This document shows, piece by piece, positions 37,891 through 47,865 of a DNA stretch of 64,000 nucleotides. The DNA comes from Breviolum minutum Mf 1.05b.01 (lineage: Eukaryota; Sar; Dinophyceae; Suessiales; Symbiodiniaceae), in contig DF239333.1 of the NCBI GenBank assembly GCA_000507305.1, forward strand, positions 124,001 to 188,000, in the 5' to 3' direction. Each line of letters begins with the position of its first letter. The stretch's first letter is position 1. The notes under the pieces are model-generated. The model worked only from the letters and a program-made list of their open reading frames with translations. It was not told where the DNA came from and ran no database searches. The position numbers and the translations under genes were made by a program.

Positions 37891-38196
37891 GTGTTGTCAC
37901 CACAAGTATCCCCGCAACATTTATTTTTGTTTCTGCTTGGGCGGAGTGTGGCATTGACCATGAAATTATATGGTGTCTTCTTCAAGTATTGCATAGTGAT
38001 AATCGATCCCCATGGATTGACAACATGGACTGTTCAATACTCGTGCTCCAACCGCTGCCAGGAGCATCTGAAGACATGGCCAGGATTTGGCTTCGACTTT
38101 CTTCAAAAGAAGCTGGTCTCATTTTACTCTCCCGGGTTAAACCCCCCCCGGAGACTATCGGGGGTTTTCACCATGGTCAAACCTGCAGGTTTGTAG
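37891..38196 (+). CDS. Candidate exon region, frame ambiguous
   Basis: Two overlapping + frames are open. One gives LKTWPGFGFDFLQKKLVSFY after a hydrophobic start; the other gives PLPGASEDMARIWLRLSSKE. Both look like protein, so coding is likely but the frame is not decided. No clean splice borders were found. Confidence 0.3.
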   Translation: MLSPQVSPQHLFLFLLGRSVALTMKLYGVFFKYCIVIIDPHGLTTWTVQYSCSNRCQEHLKTWPGFGFDFLQKKLVSFYSPGLNPPRRLSGVFTMVKPAGL

Positions 38197-38812
38197 GTTA
38201 GACTTGTTAGACATATATACATTGGGTGAATCCACTTGAAAAGATGCAGTCGGGTCCCAAGCACCCAAGACACTTGGGACTGCTAAGTTCCCCCCCCCCA
38301 CCAAGCTACCCCCACAAGGAAGTGTTTCGGAAAAGAATTATATATTAGCCACCACTTTGCCTTCATAAGAGAGATAGTTATATATTTATATATATATTTA
38401 TTATAATAACATACCGTGTAGGGGCTGGAGAGTCACACTGCAGGCAAAGTAGCCAAGTGTTTTCTCCGTCCAACAATTAGAACACAGAGAGTGCAGGATC
38501 TCAGCCCCCACAGCATCACCTAGTGTACAAATATGTACTGAATGATTCTCCATTCCAGGGCAGGAATGAGGTACATGATGATGCTGGGTAAATTCTCAGT
38601 ATGAAGCCACCAACTCAGGACAATACTGCCCAAGCATGATGCCTTAAAAGAACTGTGACCCTCTCAACAGACCACTCAAGTGTGTAAACCATATCTAGAT
38701 ATCTGAATCATCCGGTTTGTTGATGTTCATTGCATCATGTTTGGGAAACATCCTGCTCCAAGACGAAGATTGGGCTTCTAATTACCGCTGAAGTCTTGAA
38801 CCTGACAGTAAT

Positions 38813-39112
38813 ATGCCTTGGAAAAGGCAACGGAGCATTCACGCTAGAACATTTGGTCAGTCCTCTCTTAGTCTTGAATTTCTGGCAAAGTCCCACGGTA
38901 AGGTTCTTCCAGCCCTTCCAGCCCCCATCAACGGTCGCAACCGGGTCAGGAAATATGTGCAGCCGTATTTCAATCAGGTTCTTCCACAGGTGGCTACAAT
39001 GCTTCTGCAGTTCCGCGTCCAGTTCGTCAGGGGTTCAATGGGCTTGGGATGTGACCTTTACAGTATCTACAATGATACCATGATGATAGAATGGCAGCAT
39101 GTCCTTGTTTGA
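38813..39112 (+). CDS. 99-codon open frame, exon-like
   Basis: The frame contains SLEFLAKSHGKVLPALPAPI, then RKYVQPYFNQVLPQVATMLL and QFRVQFVRGSMGLGCDLYSI, to a stop at 39112. It is the most protein-like frame in this kilobase. A second frame over the same bases is rich in Ser and Phe and less convincing. An internal 'cacag' could be an acceptor splitting it into two exons in the same frame. Unrecognised. Confidence 0.4.
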   Translation: MPWKRQRSIHARTFGQSSLSLEFLAKSHGKVLPALPAPINGRNRVRKYVQPYFNQVLPQVATMLLQFRVQFVRGSMGLGCDLYSIYNDTMMIEWQHVLV

Positions 39113-39324
39113 CAGGCATGTTTTTGGTGACATATATGTAGCAGTATAATTCCAACATATGTTTTGTGTTCAATCAATCAAGGTGTGCATACTATCAATG
39201 GAAATTGAAAACATATTCCTATTATTACAAAGTCTAAGTTTGATATATTTGCATATCAACATTGACTGTTTTCAACATAGAAGTATTTTTCCACAGTTTT
39301 GATCAGTAGGCAACCAGGTATCGG

Positions 39325-39447
39325 TTAAACCTCATCGTCGCCTTGAGCTGTGAGGTTTTTGATTTCGCAGTCGACGACCCTTTTGGTGGCCACCTTGGGT
39401 GTGAAGCAGATTGATGCCAGCACTGCTGCGACTGCTGCTACGGTGCC
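39325..39447 (-). CDS. Minus-strand last exon with transmembrane helix
   Basis: On the minus strand, a sequence after 'gatag' reads TVAAVAAVLASICFTPKVAT and then KRVVDCEIKNLTAQGDDEV and TAA. It is a hydrophobic helix followed by a short charged tail, as in a C-terminally anchored or multi-pass membrane protein. A minus-strand donor 'gtaagtacc' lies at about 39519, so a 71-nt intron would join in phase to an upstream exon ending HFHPLVSHS. This is the best minus-strand gene signal in the window; the 5' part was not found. Confidence 0.45.
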   Translation of the reverse strand, partial: GTVAAVAAVLASICFTPKVATKRVVDCEIKNLTAQGDDEV

Positions 39448-40114
39448 TATCACGTAGCATGGTGAAAAATTTAAGATGGTAAAGATGGTGGATGGGGGTA
39501 TGTCGTGGGAAGGTACTTACAAGAATGTGACACCAAGGGATGGAAATGCAATTGTGGGTATATGTTTTATGATTTCTACAGCTATTTACAGTCATCATTC
39601 AACTCCAACACTCAGAAGTTGTGTGCACTTGTGAGCCCATTTGATATTCCTGCTGATTCCCAGATTACCGTATTCTGATAGCAGCGGCTAAGGTACAACT
39701 AGGAAAGAATAAATTTAACAACAGAGGACCCTCAGTTGGTGATTGCTGTTGGCGCAAGTCAACTTGGACATTTGAAAGAAGTGGTTTGTTTTGTCCGTTG
39801 GTCCATTGTTTGTATGCACATCCCTTTCATTTTGTTTCAACAGTGCACCCTCTTAAAACACAATGGTGAGTTCAAACTTCACACAACACAACACCCCAGG
39901 TAGTTTCATGGATGTTGTCAATGATATCCAGTAGACAAGGTTAATGTTAATGTAGGTGGAACTTGCCAGATAGACCAGGACACATAGATGACATAGATAG
40001 ATTCAATGGATGCACAAGTGCCCTATTAAACATTTAATCCACAGGTTTAATGCTGCTTCAAGTCAACAGTAGGTATAGATAAAATAACATATGATAACAT
40101 GATATCGAATGTAT

Positions 40115-41025
40115 ATGGCGAGTTTTGCTGCACACTTCAAATACGGGACTCTGCATATCAAGATGGACACAGGCATTACCGTAACTATCGCAAATGGTCG
40201 AAAGGTGGTTTGATTCTCTCCGTTGTGCATGTTGCCGCAAACCAATGTGTCAAAGATCCCAAAATGGGGCAATTCCTCATGTATTAGCATGCTCTCCTCA
40301 GATATGGTCTATAGGCCATGCACCCTCCACTTTGCATCAGTCCCATCATCGAATCACTATCCCATATTTTATGTTTTTGAGGCTGTTTAGATCTCTCACC
40401 TCAAAGCATCACAGAATTACATTGAAGCATGAATGAACAATCAGTGACTGACTTAATTTGATCTTCCTCAAATCATCGTCCATCATCGCCCAGGATTTGT
40501 TTGTTGATAACGTTCTCCTCTATGACAGCCATTCGTGTGGGAATGAAGTTAGGTCAAGGTCATGCTCAGGACTCCAACAGATGACGTTTTTGGGGGTTGG
40601 AAATCTTCGGCGCTTTCATGGGAAGATAATGGGAAATGGTAGGAAATGGTGGGTTAACTAGGTTTAAGGTTGGGCTCAACAACTTGAAATCATTTGAATC
40701 TGGAATGTGTGTTTTTTGATATTTATGGAGACTTTGATTCTGGGATGTGATCTAATCAAATCTAATCTATAAGATAGTTCATGAGTTAGGAGCCTTGCAT
40801 CACAATACTTGACTGACTGACACTATGATTGAAGAATGAAGGACCCTTCCTATGATGGTCATCGCATGACCCATACTCCAAACTGCTGTTGTCTACTTGC
40901 ATGACTGGTAGGGGATGGTATAGTCATGACTAGGATCTGACAATACACATACGGGAACACGGGAGTTCCATGAGAAGATTGTTGATGAAGGGAAGATGGC
41001 ATCCCTCAGTCCGGTTCGGTCATGA
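40115..41025 (+). CDS. Complete-looking small three-exon gene
   Basis: Exon 40115-40204 starts at ATG and reads MASFAAHFKYGTLHIKMDTG then ITVTIANGRK, with a 'gtggtt' donor. Exon 40494-40547 ('gcccag' acceptor) reads DLFVDNVLLYDSHSCGNE with a 'gttagg' donor. Exon 40966-41025 ('gggag' acceptor) reads FHEKIVDEGKMASLSPVRS and TGA. All three junctions are phase 0 and GT-AG, predicting a 67-residue protein. No domain is recognised. The last exon is open in the other two frames as well, so the C-terminus is the weakest part. Confidence 0.5.
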
Positions 41026-42020
41026 TGCCCGCTCATAGGAAGCTTGTCGCACGGCGTGGCTATGTCTTCTTTGTCAGGCGGCATTGACAGCTCCTAGGAC
41101 TTCCTGAAACAAAGGTATTGTCAAGGTGTGTTTTCAATCCTGTTTATGTGTTCATCACCAGCAACAATTGCCTAGTTGAATCTATATAGATAATTGATTT
41201 CAATTGAGTATGTGTGTAGGTACATGATCTGTTCGGATGCGGTCAAATATCATAAATACTAGGTCAAGACGGTCAAGATGTTTATACTCCTGAAAGATTT
41301 GCTTTGATGACCGGGCATCCGATTTATGTACATATGGTGTGAAAACAACCTCTCAGAATGATAGACAAGAGGATGCAAAGGGTTGCCTACCTACAAGAAA
41401 TTGGTACAAGGGACAACCTGACTTCTTATCTTCAACCTGTGATTTGAATTGGAAAGATATATCACTGCATGTAAGTGCAAGTCATTCTTCAAAGAGGTTG
41501 GTAGCAATGCAAGATGTACACGGACATGGCCTGTAAAGAAGGAATTGGCAACCCTCCAAAGAACGGAACACAGGCACGATGTACACTACCTTAATGTGAG
41601 TTTAGGTACCTAGACAAACAAGACATGTGTGTGTAGCATGGGAATGCTTTTAAGATGTATTGAAATAAATTGAAATGATACAGGTTTTGAAATTGAATAT
41701 CATACTGCCAAGATGGTACTAACACATTTATCAAGAAACATCTGAATGCAACCAAGGACGCGTTGTGTCCTTGTCCAGCAAGCACTTCTTGTAGCAACCC
41801 CTTTTGTTAGGGTTGACATTCCCAGGACACCGTTAGGCAAATGATTGCTTCGAACGTTGGCCTTGATTTGATATTGCACTATAAAGTACACATTTGCCTC
41901 ACCTACATGTTACATACTCCCCCAGTAAACTACATCATCTCGTTTACACTAGATGTATGACACATTGCCTATTCAAAACGGGTTGATTTGTCAATCCCAG
42001 AGGATGATAGGAACATTCCT

Positions 42021-42150
42021 AGGTGGCAGTTCGGAACATATCTTTATATTTTTCAGGTTTACCCCAAATATTGGGGAAGTGATCCAATTTTGATCCAATT
42101 TAACTATTAGTCATATTTTTTCGAATGGGTTGGGGACCAACCACCAACTC
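42021..42150. repeat. Hairpin repeat family C, copy C3
   Basis: Core 'accccaaatattggggaagt' followed by 'gatccaatttaact' and 'gaatgggttgg'; the right end 'accaaccaccaac' matches C1. The left arm is decayed. It abuts the exon-like sequence starting about 42152. Confidence 0.55.
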
Positions 42151-42274
42151 GACTTCCAAACGCCTCGTTTTTGTTGCTGAGGTTCTCTTTGGAGCTGTCG
42201 TACTGCCGCTGCGCAAAGAATTGATGACCTTCATGACCAATGATCCAGAGCCTCTGACGGAAAACACAAGATGA
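42125..42274 (+). CDS. Open frame with hydrophobic helix
   Basis: An ATG inside the right end of repeat C3 opens a 49-codon frame: TSKRLVFVAEVLFGAVVLPL, then RKELMTFMTNDPEPLTENTR and TGA. A real exon more likely begins near 42152. The hydrophobic stretch suggests a membrane helix. It may belong to the membrane gene at 43.9-45.4 kb. The antisense strand is also open. Confidence 0.4.
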   Translation: MGWGPTTNSTSKRLVFVAEVLFGAVVLPLRKELMTFMTNDPEPLTENTR

Positions 42275-42554
42275 CAGTCCGGTGGCCAATTCACGGTGTG
42301 TGTATCTATGTGTATATATATATGCTATATGATTTTTGTGTGTATACAGTATACATATTCAGATGATACAATATTTGTATATATTTATACTTGTATCACC
42401 CAGTGCTGGCAAACATAGAAATTGGGAAAGACTCCAAAGCTTAACAGAAATTTTGGATTTTAAATGAATTGGTCTTATATCAATGTTGGGCAAGACCGGC
42501 TTGTGGTTTTCCATCGTATTTGATTGAACTGCCATGCAAAATGGATGATCACGA

Positions 42555-42776
42555 ATGGGTCGGATATGCCTGAAGTATGGTTTATCCAGCCAACATGTTG
42601 GGACGGTGATTCAAGCCCAGCAATCTGTGTGGGACATGTTCGATGTTCCAGTATATTACTGTAATTGGGGCAGGATGTTGAACATCATACCATCGGTATA
42701 CGGTATAGTAAATGATTTATTAGCAAAGTCGTTGAGGCTGCCTGTGTTGGATTTGTTCAGTTGCTTATTTTATTGA
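42555..42776 (+). CDS. 73-codon open frame
   Basis: An ATG opens GRICLKYGLSSQHVGTVIQA then QQSVWDMFDVPVYYCNWGRM, to a stop. It is protein-like but isolated, and its AT-rich end may be intron. Confidence 0.3.
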   Translation: MGRICLKYGLSSQHVGTVIQAQQSVWDMFDVPVYYCNWGRMLNIIPSVYGIVNDLLAKSLRLPVLDLFSCLFY

Positions 42777-42944
42777 CACTGATAAATATATCATGTATAA
42801 ATGCATATATATATATATGTACATATGAATTGGTAATCATGATTTGAGAGACACCAAAGCTAATTTCAAATCACGTGTATATCATGATAATGACAACACT
42901 GATACTAATCATGAGGTTCGCGTTTGGCACAGGTGCTGCTGCTG

Positions 42945-42976
42945 GTGCTTGTGTTGTTGTTGTTGTTGTTGTTGTT

Positions 42977-43024
<48 letters not shown>

Positions 43025-43029
43025 CTCGT

Positions 43030-43070
<41 letters not shown>

Positions 43071-43152
43071 CTGTTGTTGCTGCTGCTGTTGTTGCTGCTG
43101 TTGTTGTTGTTGCTGCTGTTGTTGCTGCTGCTGTTGTTGCTGCTGTTGGTGT
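42945..43152. repeat. Compound triplet array (GTT-GTC-GCT)
   Basis: About 200 bp made of (GTT)n, then (GTC)n, then a mosaic of GTT and GCT. Because the period is 3, several frames and both strands stay open through it, giving artificial homopolymer proteins. Structured blocks of GCT and GTT suggest higher-order duplication. Confidence 0.95.
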
Positions 43153-43335
43153 TGTTGGTGAAAGTGATTGTTGTTTTACCTTTGCTTCTAAAACTCCCAT
43201 TCTCTCTGAGGTTTGTTTCTGTTTTGGAAGACTAGTTGGTGCCAAGGTAGATTTGGATCGCCCGGAGATCCACTCCGACAAGCCCAATTTGCCACCCATT
43301 TTAGCCAATGACTCCATCCCTAGAGGTTTGTGAAG

Positions 43336-43704
43336 ACATCCCTGCCATGATGACTTTAAGGAAGTGCAGCAATTGGCATCCGAACTTTTGATTCCAATCG
43401 TACCTTGGTCTTTGCCCATGATGCCTGGAGAAATTCGCTCAATTTGTTTGGCATGTTTTTCTTAAAGGAAGATGCGTGTGCATTTTGTCTATACCGTTGG
43501 TTTTGTTCAAGATTGCATTTTTTAAATTTGTTTTTTGTGGCATTTAGAATTCCTTGTTATAGCGCAATCAGCACCTGCAAAGATGTGCATAGGTGCGTAG
43601 CATGTTTCCCACCAAAGAGTAATCAGGTTGTGGCAGATCTAGTGCGATTGAATCCTTCCTCAAGTGTCCATATAGCTGCTTGCGTCGAGTGTCAGTTACT
43701 CTAG
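43336..43704 (+). CDS. Candidate exons downstream of the triplet array
   Basis: After 'tgaag' the frame reads HPCHDDFKEVQQLASELLIP then IVPWSLPMMPGEIRSI, to a stop near 43464. A second frame, about 43545-43704, contains KSNQVVADLVRLNPSSSVHI and ends AACVECQLL and TAG. Both are protein-like and lie just upstream of the membrane-protein exons. Their phase relationship is not resolved. An upstream frame reads VDLDRPEIHSDKPNLPPILA (43248-43333). Confidence 0.35.
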
Positions 43705-43920
43705 TGCTTGGTGCAAGCAATGTTACTGTTTAAAGAAATAAACATACATTTAATATACCAATTGCTGATGTCTCAACAAACGGGATTACCAAATTAATTC
43801 GATGGCCAAATCCTCTTTCAAAATAAATGGTGTTTATGTACACCTACACAATGTAATTACATCTTATAATGAATTTCGTACTGCTACCTTAGCCTACTGT
43901 TCCTACAGTTACCTTTGTAG

Positions 43921-45427
43921 GAAGCTGGGACACAAAAATCGCAGCCGAGGTCCTCAACTTTCTCTTCGCCGGTGTCGTAAGCAGCGCCAATGGTGGCATT
44001 TTGGCCTCGCAGGGGCGAACATCTTTGAGTGCAAAGATGGTGAACTTGGCTAAAAGGGATGGGTCCACATGGGATGTTTCCAAAAATGGTGGTACCCAAC
44101 AACCATGGGTTTTCCTACTAAAAATGATCATTTTGGGGTGTTTTGGGGGCCTTGGGCCTTGGGGGTACCAATATTTTTGGAAACACCCACAGGGTCGTTA
44201 GATTCTAGGGTGGTGAACCAGCACACCGAACGGGAACACACCGAACCAGCAACGCCACCTTTACGAAAAGGGACTATACAACCCTGGATTCCGAACTCAT
44301 AGTTGGCAAACAGGGGATTGCCGAACGGTTGTGCGATATCGGGGTGTTTTTGTAACTTTCTTGGATAAATGGGCCCAATCTTCAAAGGAGATCAAAGTTG
44401 ATAGAAATCTATGGTAAGTTTTGAGGGATTTCACCGAAAATAATAGTGCATGAAGTTGGAGAGGAGCAATTTGGCTGAGCTGTTTCTCGTAGGATGAATC
44501 TCTAGAATCCTGAGCTGGAACAGGGAGCTTCTTTCGTATGAGCTACACATACGTTTTAAAACGATTCAAAGGACATCTTACATCAGCTACAGCAGACTTT
44601 TTTGTGAATATACAGTAACAAACTAAAGAAAATATCCTTCAATTGTGATCATTTACTGTGCCACCCCCAAACAATTTTGATGTCATGTCCCCTAGAAGCC
44701 AGAGGTCAACAGTCGAAGGCCTCATTGGTTCTGTGTCCAAACATAGAAAAAACATTGGAAATAACCTGGAGTTCCATGGAACTTTGACATGCCGAAGTGT
44801 TTTTCCTCATGCCAAAGCCTCTTTTGGAAAACGCAATCTTACAGCATCGGGTGGGAAATGGTGCCTTTGAGTCTCCAACGCACCAGTGTGTAGGTCATGT
44901 TCTTCGAATTGCCGTTTTTGCTGGGTACCATTTCCATCATGGTTTTGGTCTTCCGAGCCGATGTTCATGTGGTCTACTGGGTGTACCTTGGTTTAAAAAA
45001 AGAAAACCCAGGTAAGCCCTAAGACCAAACTTTTGCCCATTGGTAGGATCGGGAACCCTTTACATGAATCATCTCTTGGTCTTGGAATTCCAGGGTATGA
45101 TTTGTGGGGACAGGAGGGTCCGGCGGAAAAAGGAAACATAGTTCATTCTTTTGTCTTTAGAATCTCAATATTTTGTTGCGGTGCCAGATCTATCAGGCAT
45201 CGCAGATCATGATACAAGTACATCAAGAAGCAAACATATAGTGTGTTCAAACAACTTAAGCGGTCGGTTTGAATGGCAAACATTCCACCTTGAGGCAAGC
45301 TCTGGTGACCCTTATTGAATGCTTTGTGATCTTGATCATCGTGGAACAAAGCGATTGGCCGAAGTATGCTGAGTTGCTTGTCTCACTCACCTGTGCCCAG
45401 CAGAAATTCTTGGCTGAGTTCCACTAA
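43921..45427 (+). CDS. Membrane-protein gene, four phase-linked exons
   Basis: Exon 43921-44039 ('tttgtag' acceptor, 'gtgaac' donor) reads SWDTKIAAEVLNFLFAGVVS then SANGGILASQGRTSLSAKM. Exon 44894-45011 ('tgtgtag' acceptor, consensus 'gtaagc' donor) reads VMFFELPFLLGTISIMVLVF then RADVHVVYWVYLGLKKENP. Exon 45094-45132 ('ttccag') reads YDLWGQEGPAEK, with a probable GA donor. Exon 45261-45427 reads GLNGKHSTLRQALVTLIECF then VILIIVEQSDWPKYAELLVS, to TAA. Junction phases match throughout. At least three hydrophobic helices indicate a multi-pass membrane protein. The start lies upstream, perhaps including the 42.15 and 43.3 kb exons. No family is recognised. The GA donor and the terminal stop are the least certain points. 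Confidence 0.6.
44060..44195. repeat. Hairpin repeat family B, copy B1
   Basis: Left 'gatgtttccaaaaatggtgg' pairs with right 'atatttttggaaacaccc', around the palindromic centre 'aaaatgatcatttt'. It starts about 20 nt after the donor at 44040, i.e. at the 5' end of an intron. Copy B2 (55755-55869) is the same element in opposite orientation. Confidence 0.8.
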
Positions 45428-45430
45428 AAA

Positions 45431-45622
45431 ATGTCTAAAGGGCTCTATAGGATGTATTACAACGCATGGGTTTCTCATGGTTTCTCGGACTTATGTAGCT
45501 CTGAAGGCAACGTTTATGGGCGATCAGAACTGCTGTTTTCGAAACATCCTGTGGAAGAAAGGTCTAAATATAGATGTATATACGTATATATATATATAAG
45601 TCTTAGTTCCTTTCTCATATAG
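45431..45622 (+). CDS. Open frame three bases after a stop
   Basis: An ATG at 45431 opens MSKGLYRMYYNAWVSHGFSD then LCSSEGNVYGRSELLFSKHP and VEERSKYR, then runs into a TA tract. The first 50 codons are protein-like. The close spacing to the TAA at 45425-45427 suggests that either the stop is avoided by splicing or this is an unrelated exon. Confidence 0.3.
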   Translation: MSKGLYRMYYNAWVSHGFSDLCSSEGNVYGRSELLFSKHPVEERSKYRCIYVYIYISLSSFLI

Positions 45623-45908
45623 CATCTTTGTACAGACATTGCCGATACTTGCGTGTGTGTTTCAAAATTTATGGTCTCATGAAATCCACAAAGGATTTCA
45701 TGTTAATAGTTTTTAGACACCCCTGTCATTCTGACCCCTTCATGTATTCACATGAAATAATTCAATCTTCTATTATACCATAGACACCATAGAGCTTGAC
45801 CTTAGTTGATTGTAGGGATTTTTACGAACCCCATTAAAAAAGTGCAGGTTCGACGTTTGACAACTGGGACTCTTATTATTTTGTTGACCTACCTAACCAA
45901 CTTAGCTA

Positions 45909-46024
45909 TACCAGCTTCTTCCAAGTGATCTTTTGATTTGGATATCGACATTTCTCCCCTTTTCAAAGGTCACGAAAAGAACACCCCCTAAAGGATCACT
46001 TGGAAGAAGAACTTGGTACTGGTA
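45909..46024. repeat. Single hairpin repeat (family E)
   Basis: Left 'taccagcttcttccaagtga' pairs with right 'tcacttggaagaagaacttgg' with few mismatches. The loop is about 70 nt. Confidence 0.8.
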
Positions 46025-46142
46025 CAAATGATTTCCTAAACAACCCAACCAACTTTAACCAACTCAACCATCCTAATCAACTCAACCAACCAAACTAATT
46101 ATAACACAATATGATTTCCAAACATTTCCCGTTTCCTATCAG

Positions 46143-47064
46143 CCGCTAAAAATTTCCAAAGGCAAGCCCGTGCCCGAAACCAGAGCCACGTTGCCGAGCC
46201 CGAGCCACCTGCAGCTTCAGCACCTTCCAACAGCGAGATTGTGCCTTCCGCTAACGCAGACTGGGTTTTTTCGGCGGGGAAACAACTGAAAACATATGTG
46301 ACAAGGGGAAAATAGATGGAAATAACTCTTATATCAAAACCAACTATACTTGGACAAAATAGATGAACATAGTCGTTGTTCACCAACTATACTTGGAAAA
46401 AAGTAGGTGGAAATTGTTCATGTTCAAATTATGTAGATGGTGAATACTAAAGGGTAAAGACCATGGAACAGCCATCGCTGCGAGGTACCAGCCCCAGCCA
46501 ATTGTTGGAAAGATGACCCTTTACCCATAGGTGTGGGGGGAATTCTATACCTAAGATACCAAAGAATCAAATGAATCAATGTTTTTTCTTGGGGAATCCC
46601 CCAAAATCATTGCATTGCTTCAGGAAGTGGCAGGTTGAAGATTTTTTGTTGTGTGTGTGTGTTTAATATCTACATACTTATGTATCATTTGTCATGATGT
46701 TATGATACTATATATGACTATACTATACATATCATAGTTGTTTATTATTCGATATCCTCGTACAGTATTTGTATACACACATGTATATATGTATATACCC
46801 TACCCAATGTGCATATATAAATATATACAGATACATGTATTAATAAAATACATCAAATTTGTATATATTCTTGTATATTTGCTATATTTGTCCTCAATTT
46901 AGGGGTTTGAGTTCACCATCGGCACCTTAATTATTTGCTGGGTGTTCAGGAACGCAACGAGCAGGAGGCTAACCCCTGAAATGTGGCGGTTGGCTGAATT
47001 GGAAGATGGATCAAAGAGAATCCACGTGGAAGCAGCTCCAAACAAGCCATGGACGGCATATTGA
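46143..47064 (+). CDS. C-terminal two exons of a membrane protein
   Basis: Exon 46143-46264 ('cctatcag' acceptor, GT donor) reads AKNFQRQARARNQSHVAEPE then PPAASAPSNSEIVPSANADW. This is a Pro/Ser/Glu-rich linker with markedly higher GC. Exon 46903-47064 ('aatttag' acceptor) joins in phase 0 and reads GFEFTIGTLIICWVFRNATS. It continues through RRLTPEMWRLAELEDGSKRI to PNKPWTAY and TGA. The second exon has one hydrophobic helix followed by a charged tail. The 5' part is unknown and could continue from the 43.9-45.4 kb gene if its TAA is not real. Antisense frames over the first exon are open but less convincing. Confidence 0.5.
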
Positions 47065-47451
47065 CCTGAGAATCACGTTGAAATCCATATTTGAATGTGG
47101 GAAACAATGCATATATAGGAGGTTCGAATTGACCGGGTGTTTTAAATATCTCTCAACTGGTGCAGGATTTTGTCCATCAGCAGAGATCAAAGCAAGACAC
47201 ATGTTGGTGAATATGCAAGTCTTATGGATGGTTTGGCACCATTTTTCGCGCTTGCTGGGTCCCATAGTGGACTTTGTGGAAATCTCAGTTGGAGCATCAA
47301 AAGCAAGATGGGTTGATACAAAAAATTAGAAATCATATTTGCCGTTCATCTTCTCAGAAGGTAAATATCAGGTAAAATTATAGCGACCTCACACGACCTC
47401 AACCCCCAAGAAGGTAGCTGTTTGGAAGGGGAATCTCTTTATTTCAGGGAA

Positions 47452-47555
47452 ATCTACCCTCCAGGAAACAAACATATCCCCCCAAAATGTCATTTTGAAG
47501 ATGATTTTCCTTTTCCCAAGGTGGGATATGTTATATAATCCCCTGGAGGGTAGGT
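47452..47555. repeat. Single hairpin repeat (family H)
   Basis: Left 'ctaccctccagg' and right 'cctggagggtag' are perfect inverted repeats, with inner 'aacatatccc' against 'gggatatgtt'. Confidence 0.8.
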
Positions 47556-47865
47556 TGATTAAATATTTTGGCCAAAAATTATCCACCATCAAATCGGAGT
47601 TCCAGACCTCTCAATGCCACAATTTTTTCTGTATGACAATGGCGACTGATGGCGACTGTCGGGAAGTCTCAAAATGACGGTACAAAAAAAAAGGTATGTT
47701 CACCAGGTTTGTTATCATTTAACTGCATGCAAGAAGAAGATTATGTATGGATAATGATCTTATGACATGTGTGTTTTAAGGCAATGTCCAAACACATCAG
47801 AAATGATGAGACACAATTTGCGACATGTTTTTTTGGAAATATTATGCGGTTCTCCAGTTCTCCAG

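Noticed and set aside
42871..43419. 182-codon minus-strand and 152-codon plus-strand open frames with poly-Thr/Ala or poly-Val/Leu/Cys
   Set aside because: The homopolymer part is the triplet array. Only the short non-repetitive plus-strand end was kept as an exon candidate.
46099..46386. 95-codon minus-strand open frame
   Set aside because: It is antisense to + exon 46143-46264, which joins in phase to 46903-47064.
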